NCBI GenBank assembly: GCA_022410635.1
Contig: JAJVDF010000220.1
Coordinates: 1,838,715 to 1,902,714 of the forward strand
From: Tretioscincus oriximinensis
Taxonomy: Eukaryota > Chordata > Lepidosauria > Squamata > Gymnophthalmidae
DNA: 64,000 nt
Direction: 5' to 3'
A model generated the notes under the pieces. It was not told the origin of the DNA. It ran no database searches and was given only the letters and a program-made list of their open reading frames with translations. Numbering within the stretch: position 1 is the stretch's first letter; the number at the start of each line of letters is the position of its first letter. Position numbers and translations under genes: made by a program. Of the stretch, positions 1 to 26,600 are shown piece after piece.

Positions 1-433
1 ATATCAAGGTAAAAAAAATCACTTCTACAAAGTTTAATAACAGAGATTTTGAGAAAAAGAAACCCAAGTCAATTTGAGGCTGCATTTCTGACTACAGTTC
101 TTCTAGTAAGGATGGAAAAGTCCTTAAAGAAATTCTAAGGAAGAAGGAAAGAATGTTGCACTTGAGTAGCACTTTTGGACAAAAGCAGTGAGGANGAAAG
201 ATGCAATGTGAGGGAAAGATCTATGAGAAGCAAAAGAACAGGAGGAACAAAATTCACATGCTNTGAATTTGAGACCAAAAAAGAGTAATAGACAGGAAAG
301 TTTTTAATCCAGATAAGGATGCAAAGGAGAAATACTGAAAATAAAAGGGAATTAGTTTATTCTTTTAAGAACTCAAGATAAATATGCTTTCTCATTTACT
401 TTTATGATTCAAGAGTCATGTTTTTATTTTCAG

Positions 434-15760
<15,327 letters not shown>

Positions 15761-16755
15761 AAAGTGTGTTCTGAAGCTTGAATGATGTGGGATCTCATGA
15801 CTTTTTCTCCCTGCGCTGAAACCTGCCGTGGCCTTGAGATGAATAATTCCATTAGCAGTTCTGTATGAATCTTCACTGGTTGTGTAGCTCCTTCCCTAAT
15901 GATTATTTTAGAAGACAGGGAGAAGGAAAATGCTGCTTTCTACCTAATCTGGGTAGTTTCCATGACTGAAGCCTGTGACTAATAACTATTGTTGGAACTG
16001 GGGTGATAGCATGTTTCCTCATTTGACAGTAAAACCTCAGTCTTATAGTGAGAAGCAGCTCTGATGAAACTAGGTTTCTCCTGCCTAAGCTGCTGTGACT
16101 TTTCCCAATTTGTTATGACTTTAACTTTCATACAAGAGAATGAATGCAACCAGTTTCCATGTTTTTCTGTTATACTTTTTAAGACAGTCATAGAAATTTG
16201 TTTTTTGGACATGTATTTACTTTTATTTCTCACTATTTACTGTTTAAATGTATGATTTAAAGTATTTGTGTTTTGATTCCCTGTTTGTAGCCAACTTGTG
16301 TAAAAAATAATCACAGAAGAAAGTTTAACAAGGTAGAACTCATATCAAATCAGTAAAAAATGTATAACTGTAAGAACATTGGAGCTAATTTTAACATATT
16401 GTTAAGTAATATTAAAAATCATGTCTTTCTTGGTGAAAGATAGAATACATTTGTGTTTACAAAAAGTTCCTGCTTTGAGTATTTTGCTGAAAAAAGGAGG
16501 GAGATGGGAAAGCCAGTATGTAGATGTCTTATGGAAGAAACTGCATATTCTATGTTTGGTAGAAGTAGTATCGGAAAAAGATTCCTGTGCTTACAGAGCA
16601 GAGAAACAATGCAGTAGACAAAACAAAAATGCTTATAGTTGTGAAAAACAAATTGGATACTATGATAAGACTATTGCTGCAGAGAGGTATCAAATTCTTA
16701 TTGTAAAATACAGATAAAATTGAGAGTGAAAATAAAGGAATTTATATTACAAGAA
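15761..16755 (+). other. FAM193B: FAM193B 3' untranslated region with poly(A) signal
   Basis: About 1 kb of AT-rich unique-looking sequence follows the stop codon. The first AATAAA on this strand is at 16731-16736, which would place cleavage near 16750. No other gene signal is seen. The 98-residue frame at 16421-16717 has no recognisable homology. Confidence 0.5.
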
Positions 16756-16929
16756 CAGAAAAAATATAGGGATTAATAGTTATAGTGATTAATAGTTCTA
16801 CTTTATAACGAATCGTCGCTTTATCGTTTGTATAAGAATCTTAACTTCTGGCATAATTACTATACTGGCAAAGTGCCATAAACAAAATAGAGAAAACTAA
16901 GTTTATAGTGGTGTTTGCAAAGGAGAAAT

Positions 16930-17697
16930 GGAGCTGAGCTTTCACTGACAGACCAAGAAAATATCTCTGTTATTCTAGAGGACAGTTTAGCGAAAGTATA
17001 CAGCAGCAATGAAAAAAGCAAATTAAATGCTAGGAATAATTAGGAAAGACATAGAAAATAAATCAACAAAAGTAAGTCTGGTCTAGTGGTTAGAATCAGG
17101 CAATAGTTTATCACACAGTACCAGAACCAGGGAGCATCCCTTGAAGCTGAGGGGCAGAAGAGTTAGGACAGACGAGAGAAGGTATTTTTTCACCCATGGA
17201 GTCTGTGGAATTTACTTCCAGAAGAGGTAGTGGTAGCTAGCAGTTGGATAGCTTTAGGACTAGATTAAACAAGTTCATGGAAGCCAAAGGTATAAATTGA
17301 TGTGTCCTCATAAAAACGCCAAACCAAGAAAGAATAAACCACAGTTGTCTTTATTCAGATTCGAAGACCGCATTTAAACCATTATCCAGACTGATAGGAA
17401 CAACGCCTCAATCACATACAGCACTCAATATATGTAAAATTCCCACTGATGTCATTCCCCAATTAACTACGGAGCTCCAAGTGGCCCAATACACAACATA
17501 AATAGCTACTAGGATGGATCTCTTGATACTGCCTCTGGGATGGAGCAACACATGAAAAACCATTTGCAGGGAGAACAGATGAAGATTTTGCCTTCGGCTT
17601 TAGACTGTCCAGGTACAATTAGTGAGTCACTGTATGAGTCAGAATGCTGAACTAGATGGGTTCTGGCCCGATTCAGCAGGGCTCTTCTTATGTTCTT
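16930..17697 (+). mobile_element. CR1 LINE 3' part, split by a solo LTR
   Basis: A decayed RT-end region from about 16930, then the CR1 3' untranslated part, ending CAGGGCTCTTCTTATGTTCTT. The solo LTR-like element at 17298-17498 lies inside. Confidence 0.7.
17298..17498. mobile_element. Solo LTR-like insertion
   Basis: 201 bp starting TGATGTGTCC and ending CACAACA, with TAAAT on both sides (17293-17297 and 17499-17503): a TG...CA element with a 5-bp target duplication. CR1 sequence is continuous across it. No internal coding sequence. Confidence 0.65.
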
Positions 17698-17699
17698 AA

Positions 17700-18052
17700 G
17701 ACAGAAGAGTTAGCTTTTATACTTTGCTTTTCTCAAACCNAATGGAACCAAAGTGGCTTATGAAACCTTCTGTTGCTCTTTTCACAACAGACACCATGTG
17801 AATTAGGGGTGGCTGAGAGAATTCTGAGGAACTGTGAAAAACCCAAGGTCTCAGATGGCTTCATGTAGAAATGCAGAGTCAAACCACGAGATAAGAGTCT
17901 GACCTTTTATACACTTCAATCAGATCACCTTAAACATCTTTCATGGCTGATGTGGCCCAGATGTTGTCGCCTGATTTTGGAAGGGGGGGTGCTTCAGCTT
18001 TGTTGCCCTTTTTTGCAGCTTCTCCAGTTCCACAATATCTTTTCTGAGATGT

Positions 18053-18086
<34 letters not shown>
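17700..18086 (-). mobile_element. MIR-like SINE tail and antisense CR1 piece
   Basis: 17715-17880 resembles the reverse of the MIR-like SINE. About 17905-18085 is antisense CR1 (CACTTCAATCAGATCACCTT and CTTCTCCAGTTCC wording). Confidence 0.45.
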
Positions 18087-18312
18087 TCACGGATAGCTCT
18101 GTTGCTAAGGAAACCGTATCTCATCTGGGAGATCGGGTTTCAAAGCCCTGTGAGACGGACATTGGGAGGGATGAGCACCTTCAAGTAGCTTTTAGCTCTA
18201 GCCAAGCCAGCTATTTGAAAGCATGAATTGCAAGAAATTGCAATTGACTGCAAGTAGATACATGGGAACCACCAAAGCCTGGTGGGCAAAAATATCCTTG
18301 TAACTTCTTGTT
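18086..18312 (+). mobile_element. tRNA-derived SINE, copy 2 (3' truncated)
   Basis: Starts at CACGGATAGCTC (A-box region), has GGGTTTCAAAGCCC in place of the intact B box, and stops at TCCTTGTAA before the tail. Confidence 0.7.
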
Positions 18313-18344
18313 ATGTCCATAAATTGTTAGTGAAATTAATATGT

Positions 18345-19345
18345 ACAATTCTAGTCACCCCATTTCCAAATAGAAGCAGAAAAAGGGAACCAGAATTATT
18401 AGGGTGCTCACTGGAATATATTTCTTACGAGATCAGGTAACCTGTTATACAAAAAGTTACACAAGAAAAATACCACCCAACATTAGGTCCAGGGAGAACT
18501 CCATGAAGCGGATGGACAAAGGGAGCATTGGCTAGGGCCATTGCTCTATGGAATTTACTTCTAGAAAAGATGGTGTTAGAAACCAGTCTGGAAAACTTCC
18601 AATAGAGGATCAGTTATGTTAATGGAGGCCATTTGTATCAATGACTACTAGAATTAATGCCTATTGGTACTGACTACAAAGGACAGACAGGCTATCTCTA
18701 AATGCCAGTGGCAGATAGTTGAGAAGTGAAGGTTTTGCTGCCTTGTTCTGCTTGAGATGTTGAGAAGCAATTGGTGGGACGTTGTATGAGACAGACTGCA
18801 GGACTAGATGGGTTGTGACCTGATCTAATAGTGTTTCTCTAATGTTCTTGCCATGGAGAATAGGTGTAGCTGCATGAATGTGTGCTAAGATACTGCCACC
18901 CAGAGAAGAAGATGAAGAATCGGGTTCTTCTTCCCCGCTTTTCTCACCTTTCAAAGGGACTGAAAGCGNCTTACAAGGGTATTTTGCCCGAAGGCTTACA
19001 TTCTATCCTCCCCGCCAGGCTGTGGTGATTCCCATTTATCTACCTGCAGTCAGTTGCAATTCTTGCTTTCGGATAGCTGAGTTGAGCTACAAGCTAGGAG
19101 AAGGTGCTTACCCCTCCCCACGTCCAACACAGGGCTTTGAAACCCGATCTCCCAGATGAGNGACNNTNTCCTTAGCGACTGAGCCATTNGTGCCTTGATG
19201 TTTCTAAAAGCCAGTTGCAGGGATTTGATGTAGATAGAGGTTTTGCCTTCTGCTGTTTGACCAAGTTCAGAAGCAATTAATGAACCAGTATGTGAGGATG
19301 TTGGACTAGATGGGCTGTGACATGATCCAGTAGGATTTTTTTTTT
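18345..19345 (+). mobile_element. CR1 LINE 3' part with an inserted SINE
   Basis: 18345-18855 and about 19200-19345 read as decayed CR1 on the plus strand, separated by an antisense tRNA-SINE. Confidence 0.55.
18893..19200 (-). mobile_element. tRNA-derived SINE, copy 3
   Basis: Reverse copy from CCCGCTTTTCTCACC to the A-box end; several ambiguous bases near 19161-19190. Confidence 0.75.
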
Positions 19346-19466
19346 CATTCTTCTAGAATGGATACCCAGGCAGATACTGCCTCCAGGTTGGAGTGACAGG
19401 CAGTGTGAACAAACAGGAAGTTTGTTCACTGAGCAGTGGTGTCCCGTGAATGAAGAAGGAAAGGGG

Positions 19467-19778
19467 GTGCGACTGATAGCTCAGTTGCTTAGGAATCCGT
19501 CTCTCGCCTGGGCGGTGGGGTTTCGAAGCCCTGTGTTGGACGTGGGGAGGGGTGAGCACCTTCCACTAGCCTGTAGCTCTAGCCAACCCAGCTATTCGAA
19601 AGCATGAATTGCAAGAAATTGCAACTGACTGCAAGTAGATACATGGGAACCACCATAGCCTGGTGGGGAAGATAGAATGTCAGCCTTCGGGCAAAATATA
19701 TCCTTGTAAGCCGCTTTGAGTCCCTTGGAAAGGTGAGAAAAGTGGGGTATAAGAACCGAGTTCTTCTTCTTCTTCTTG
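19467..19778 (+). mobile_element. tRNA-derived SINE, copy 4 (well preserved)
   Basis: The pol III A box is TAGCTCAGTTGC at 19477-19488 and the B box GGTTTCGAAGCC is near 19518-19530. A conserved non-tRNA body follows. The tail AAGCCGCTTTGAGTCCC...GGGGTATAAGAA matches the L2 3' end, then CTT repeats. Such sharing suggests mobilisation by L2. Confidence 0.8.
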
Positions 19779-20084
19779 AATGGAAAGGGGGGCAAGAGGC
19801 AGGTGGGCATGAGAGGCAGGGGACAAAGGGGAGGAGGAGTGGAGCAGTGCGTGCCGAGCACAAGCAGGAAGCTCGCCGTCAATCGACTCCCCCTTCCCTT
19901 GCCTTCCTCTGCAGTCAGGTGAGAAGCATTCAGCAGTCAACATGTGTGGTATGCTGGCTTTTAACGTGGAGTGGATAGGGACGTGAGATCAGGCGTCCAC
20001 ATCAGGTTCAATTTGCATCAATCTAAAGCGCTTTCCATTCCGTGTTAAGGTGCTGTGCGAATACAGCCCCGATGAGGCCTGACC

Positions 20085-20470
20085 AAGATAAGAATGCCCA
20101 CAATCAATTGGTAGGCTACTGTGTGAAATAGGATGCTTGACTAGATGGGCTGTAGCCAAATGCAGCAGACTTCCTGAAGAGGTAGTGGTAGCTAACAGCT
20201 TGGATAGTTTCAAGACAGGACTAGACAGGTTTATGGACACCAAGAGTATGAATGGATACTAGGATGGATGTCTGGATGTTGCCTCCGGGATGGAGCAACA
20301 GGTAGGACTCTTGAAATACCATTTGCAGGGAGTCAGGAACATGAGCAGATTTTGCTTTCCTCTGTTCGAACTGTCCAGGGGCATCTGGTGGGCCTCTGTG
20401 TGACACAGAATGCTGGACTTGATGGGCAGTGGCCTGATCCAGTATGGCTCTTCTGATGTTCTTATGTCCT
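20085..20470 (+). mobile_element. Two abutting CR1 3' ends
   Basis: One decayed end at about 20085-20165 runs into a better preserved copy at 20166-20470, which starts inside the CTTCCTGAAGAGGTAGTGGT block and ends GTTCTTATGTCCTTATG. Confidence 0.8.
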
Positions 20471-20475
20471 TATGA

Positions 20476-23400
20476 GTTTCTCTAATGTTTTAATGTTCTG
20501 CAGTATGGAGCTGTATTGTCTTCCTTCCAGCTGTTGAAAACTAAAGAGCGATCAGATGAGAAAACATTTAAATAATAAAACAACTAGTACTTAATTATAG
20601 GAATAATATCTCAGAATCTCTTTATAGATTGTTCATTTAGAGTTTCAGGCAATTTCACAAATAATTTGATTAGCCTATTTTTTTCCAGGGTATCTTTTAT
20701 TTTAAGATTATATATTTCCATTTAAAACAGCTGTAGAGTGGAATCTGAGGCAATTCTGGGTTACTAGAGTTGGAAACAGGTATCATAAATAAAGAAGTCA
20801 AAGTCAAAAATTTATTTATTGACTCCACAGCCCTGGGGCCGTTGTGATAAGCAGTTCAACAAAACATACCGAAAACATCATCTTGATTCTTTGAACTGTG
20901 TGCCTAACTGCAAAATGCCAAAAACAAAAAAATCATAAAGAAATATACAACAGATAAACAATTGTCACTATGAAGGTAGGCTGGATAACAATACCTTCAC
21001 TTAAGAAATAGGTGGGAATTTTGCTAAGAAGTCTTTTTTTAACAAAAATAAAGAAATCTAGACAGCCATGTAGGATTCTGGGAAGAATCCTAGTTCAACA
21101 TGAACATACTTTATATGCACGAGGTGATAGTGTGAGGTACAAATAGTGTAAGCTCAGATAGTAAATGCTAGGAAGACTCCTTTTTGTGGGTTGACCTGGA
21201 TAACCACAGCCATCTTTATAACAGATGAAGCATCTCCATGTGATTACATGCCAGATGGAAATAGCAGTTACCGTAAGTACTTTGTTTCATCAACTCAACT
21301 ATGATTAAAAAATGTCAGGTTTCTTCAGCATTTTCGTCCTCTATGTCTGCAATCATTGCTTTTGAAATACCTGGGAAAAGAGATAAAGTTAATAGAACTT
21401 AGCAGTCTTGAAACACAGAGGCTTCAGTCACATACCTACTCTTAGGCATTTTTGAGGTATGAAAGGTATGAGAATTGATAGCTCAAACACTTAAGATTTT
21501 ATTTCAGTTTTACTTCTGAACAAAAACATCATTTCTACATACTTGGTTAATTGCTTGTCAGTAATGTCTCTCTGCCTATTCAGCTTCATTCCCTTTCTCT
21601 TTGCACCAGGTTCTGAAACTCAGCTGCTTACCAGTAATGTTCATCTACATTTTCAGCTTCATTTATTCCTCTTTGCATGAATCATTAAAGGTCAACTTTC
21701 TTGCCTGGTGCCACTGAGCAGAGCAGGTAAAAACTTCCCTTTTGCAGGCACGGATAGCTCAGTCGCTTAGGAATTCGTCTCTCGCCTGGGATATGGGGTT
21801 TGGAGGCCCTGTGTGGGACGTGGGGAGNGCTGAGCACCTTCTACTAGCCCGTAGCTCCAGCCAACCCAGCTATTCGAAAGCATGAATTGCAAGAAATTGC
21901 AACTGACAGCGAGTAGATACAAGGGAACCACCACAGCCTGGTGGGGAAGATAGAATGTGAGCCTTCGGGCAAAAAACCCTTGTAAGTTGCTTTGACTCCC
22001 TTTGAAAGGTGAGAAAAGCAGGGTATAAGAACCCAGTTCTGCTTNTGGTCACTTAAGAGCAAAGTGCCATGTGTGTGCAAGCAGATAATTCTAAGTAACA
22101 GCAGATTTCCTTCATGAGGATTGAAACTCGTGAATGAAAACTTTATTCTATTCTCAATTCATTTTGATTCTTGAAAATGGATTAAATGAATGGAAGTGTG
22201 TGGTTATGCCTTCTAGAGCAAAAAGCAAGTTCCTTAAATTTAGGATTTACCCCAGTANTGAAGCAATGCAAAGGACGTGGGACTTGAATTGACAATGGTT
22301 ACACATTTTTGAATGCCGTCATCAGCCAGGAGCATTCTCAAAATAACAGAAATTTGCTGGGCTTCGTTTAAGGCCCAATGGTTTGACAAATNATCCTTGG
22401 ATCTTTTGTTGGAGAAAAATGAGATATGTAGTGCTATGAGAGGCTCACAGAAGCCAGTCTGATGTGCACATAGTTCTTAATAGTGCAAGCCATGAATCTC
22501 CAGCACAGAGAAAGTTAATAGAGACATATACTGGATTCCTATTGATTTCATATTTCACCTTTCCCCAGTAGAAGAGATGAAACTACATTATTCACCTCAT
22601 GGACATGATAGAGACACCATCTATCATACAGTTTTATTGCCTGTACTACTTTCATTCAAACTGACATTAGTGAATCTTGCTCGAGTATCTACTGTATATC
22701 TATTTTCATATCATATCCCTTTACGCTGGTTTATAACTGTATNGTGTCATGTGGTCCAGATATTGGACTTCAACTTCCATTATCCTTGACCACAGTTTCT
22801 TGAAGAACAGAAGTTAAACATTCAACAACGTGTTTAAAGTAAGTAGAAAACTTAGGAAAGATTTTATGAGAATTCTGTAATGACTTGCAAATGCTATGAC
22901 AGATATGTCTAGTTTTGAGCAGATTGTATTCTACTTTCATATGTTCAAACTAGAAGTGATCTACCTTCTTATTTTCTTATAGGTTCACATCAACCAGCTT
23001 CTGCTTCTGTGCTCAGCCTCAACCTGGAAGAAGAAACTGCTTTCCGATTCCGGGTCCAGCTAGAACTTGGAAGAAGGAGCCAGTTTTGGGCCAGGCCAAA
23101 ATCTGGGAGAAGCAGAGGTGGTGGCTGGAGGTTTTGGCTCTGGATACATGATGGCTGAAGCTGGTGGCTCTGGAGATTAGGTGGCAACTAAACATTTGTC
23201 AAAAGCAACATCAGCTTTTCTGGGAGCAGTATCAGCCAATTTCCATGTCGGACTGGCAGTAGACAGCTGGGGGATTGACCAAAAATCCCTCTGTGACTGA
23301 CTAGTCAATCAGGATCGACAAATTGGATATTAAGTATATGCTATAAGGCCCTAAGTTATCTAAGTGCATAAAAAACTAAAGATACCATATTACAATCATC

Positions 23401-23577
23401 TGAAAAACTTGCTGAATCATACTAGCTGCAATATATTTAAATATTTATTTCTCTGCTGGGAAGGATAGCCTTAACATGGATCTTTTCTTGGTAACTTTCA
23501 GCTTCTCTCACATTATTGGTGCTACAGGTGATTAGCCACACTGAAACGTGCACATCCGGAAGACCTATTGTGGATTT
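20476..23577. other. Intergenic sequence between FAM193B and ECSCR
   Basis: Apart from the SINE at 21748-22046 I recognise no gene or named repeat. About 20800-21010 has a TTTATTTATTGACTCC motif that may be an antisense retroelement end. The final 150 bp before 23577 is the likely ECSCR 3' untranslated region. Confidence 0.4.
21748..22046 (+). mobile_element. tRNA-derived SINE, copy 5
   Basis: GGCACGGATAGCTCAGTCGC start, shared body, tail AAAGCAGGGTATAAGAACCC. Intact length but the B box is altered (GGTTTGGAGGCCC). Confidence 0.8.
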
Positions 23578-23689
23578 TCATTTCTCCCCTATGTTTTTAC
23601 CCTGGCTTCTGATGTTGCTTCCATTTAAATCCTTCATGGAAACCAGCATGACATTTTTCTTCACAGTGGTAGCTTCAGCATCAGAGTAA
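23578..23689 (-). CDS. ECSCR: ECSCR last coding exon
   Basis: 112 bp, acceptor TTTTTGGCAG, phase 2 entry. Encodes [20 protein letters not shown] and onward to the TGA at 23580-23578. A candidate AATAAA (minus strand) lies at 23449-23444, about 130 bp past the stop. Confidence 0.75.
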
Positions 23690-26600
23690 CTGCCAAAAAG
23701 GAAAGAAAACACTGGTTTCTTCCTTGAAATAACAGATACTTGAAAATACAAAAACTAATGTTGCTTTCAGAAGTGAGGTAAAATGTACGATTTACTCAGC
23801 ACCACGTTTGCAATGCTAGAAAGATTAGGCATGCCCGGTGTAGTTACGCTTGAAACATGCAAAAAGTTTAGCTGAATACCATAATGGTGCAAGAGAAACC
23901 CTGCTGGGCTATCATTTAGGTAGGTAACAGTAGCCTACCAGTTGCTTTGGGCATTTCGAACAAGATGAACGCAAAATCTTCACCTGTTTTCAATTCTCTG
24001 TAATTGGCCTCCTTCTCTATTCTATAGACAGTATCTAGGCATCCAGTCTACTGGTCACTAATATACCTGGCTTTTATTGATTTGTGAGAACGGGCCTTAA
24101 TATAATATTATGATTACTATTATCACCTGATTCCAACAGAGGTCACTTTGCCCACCAAAAATGCCTTTTTTTCCTTTTCATATATTAAAACCTCACAAGA
24201 GGAGTATGAAAAGCAAAAAAATGAATAATTTCCATAAAAGCTAAAGCAGGAACTATATATATATAAGAATATATATCTTGAAAATATATGCCTGGGAAAT
24301 ATGTTTCAGTCTGAAGGAATTAAATAAAAAAAATAAATATATCATGTTCTATATCATGATCTCAAGGCGGATCATAGTAAAACATTATAAACACAATTAA
24401 AATAGAAAGGCTAAAAAACAATGACAATGCCTGCATGGGAAGAAGTTGTTATTCTCTCAGTCAAAGGCCAGGCTGAATAAGTGCCTTCATGACATCTAAA
24501 TATATAGTTTGGATGCAGACTGTACCTCTGGGGTGTGATTTTTCCATAACGTGCGGGCTACCTCTGAGAAGATTCTCCCCCACACATCCACATCTTTTGA
24601 CTACTTAAGATGGTGGGACCATCAAAAGGGCCTCACTGGAAAATCTTGGGATATGGGAAGCTGTGCATGAGAAATGTTCCTTCAAAAACCTAAAAAACTT
24701 CTCAAAAACAAACCGAAAAGCCTTTTACCTGTAAGTTACCATTGGATGTTGAGATTTTTGCTTATCTGCCAAGAAAAAAGAATGAAATATTTATTAATAT
24801 TATTGGGTGTTGAATGATCTATAGAAATACCACACTGTTTTGCTTCTGATAGTAAAAATGATATTGATGTAGCGGTATTAAAGGATGTAAGATATTTTAT
24901 ACCAAGGGACCCACACTGAACTTTATTCTGAAATATATCTCAAAATAAGGGGCAGCTATGCTCGTATTAATGTAGGCTATAGCAGGCCCCAAATGTAATT
25001 CTTCATAAGAAATCCAGTTATTTTTTCCTGTTAAGTTATGCTTAGCTGATGAGGCTCCCTTTTCAAATTTCTTCTGGAACAAAATGCAACAGGGCGACCT
25101 TGTGTATCAATCAATATGGACACCTTGTTCTTCAGATGCAGGCACATTGCTAAGGCTACATCACTGGAAAGCATCTGAATTCTATTTCCCCTAACTCACT
25201 CAACTTTCAGTATGGTTTTTTAAAAAAGATTTTCTATGAAAATACGTATCTAAATATTTGAAATAAATAAAATAAAAGTGGCGGGAACTCTGGGTCACTT
25301 TCCCCAAACTTCATGACCTTCTACTCTTGATGATAGATAGGCTCTCATTTCTTGGCTCTCAGTTGAGTTCCCTCCAGGTTTGCCTCTTTTTTTAATTTGG
25401 TACAGATCTATCTACCTCCATTATCAGATACCCACATTCATAAACAAAACCAAGAAGCCAAGACTCATTTAAGAATGGTAGATTCCTCTAAACTGGAAAA
25501 CTAGACGAAAGGAAGATGTGCATTAAATTGATTAAATACCTTCAACATCTTTGCAGTGACGGCACTTGAACCTGAGGCTGACCACGCCAACCAGAATAAT
25601 TACAATCACGACCAGAATGACAATGAAGCTAATAACACCTAAATAGGAAAGGAAAAAACAGTGATATCTAAGGCTGTGAGCAGACAAGCTCAAACGTGTG
25701 CTCCCTAGTTTTCTTGGGAGGTAATATTGCTACTCACAGATGAAAGCAATAAAAATCCAATTAAGATGAAACTATGTTTACTGTGCAGTACGGTGACCCT
25801 ACCGAATGTTGGCTCCAATCAACATTCTTGTTCCAGATTTGCAGAGTAATAGTAAATAGAGGGTGGATGATTGGGAATGTCTGTAGCTCATTGGTAGAAC
25901 AAACTGTCTGAAAAGCAGAAGGCTGTGAGTCGAGTCCCCAGCTTTTCCTAGAAGTAAGTGATGGCAAAACCATAGAAAACTGCATAGAAGCAGTGATGCC
26001 ATGTGCTTGTCAGAACTTTGAGCAAGCGAGGGCAATGCCAGCATCTCTATTCCCGTGGCCCCTGCTGCCACTATTTACCAGTTTGGTGCTGGAGAAGACA
26101 GCTGACTAGCCAAGGGGTTCCTACCTAGGCCATTGAGCTGCTTCTTTCCATCCTGGCATCATTTATTTATTTATTATTTATTTATATTTATACCCCGCCC
26201 TGTACCCGAAGGTCTCAGGGCGGCCAAAATAGTAAAACATCACTACAGCATGAAAACAGTATAAAATAATATTTAAAAGTGGGACAGAGATGACATTTAT
26301 TCAGCCAAAGGTCAGGCAAAAGAGGTCAGTCTTCAAGGATCTTCTAAAACTATACAATGATGATGACAGACGCACCTCGAGGTGAACACTATTCCAAAGA
26401 TGGAGCAACCACTGAGAAGGCCCTACCTCGGGTTCCACACCATTGGCTTTTGAAAGGGGTGGTACAACCAGGAGGGCCTCCCCTGCAGATCTTAAGCCAC
26501 GGGCAGGTTGGTATGGGAGAAGGTGTTCCTTTAGATATTTGGGGGCCAAAAGTTGTTTAGGGCCTTGTAAGTTAAAGTCAACACCTTGAATTGGACTCAG

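Noticed and set aside
25877..25950. Possible tRNA gene
   Set aside because: A and B boxes are present, but the acceptor stem and anticodon arm do not pair properly and a SINE-like body follows.
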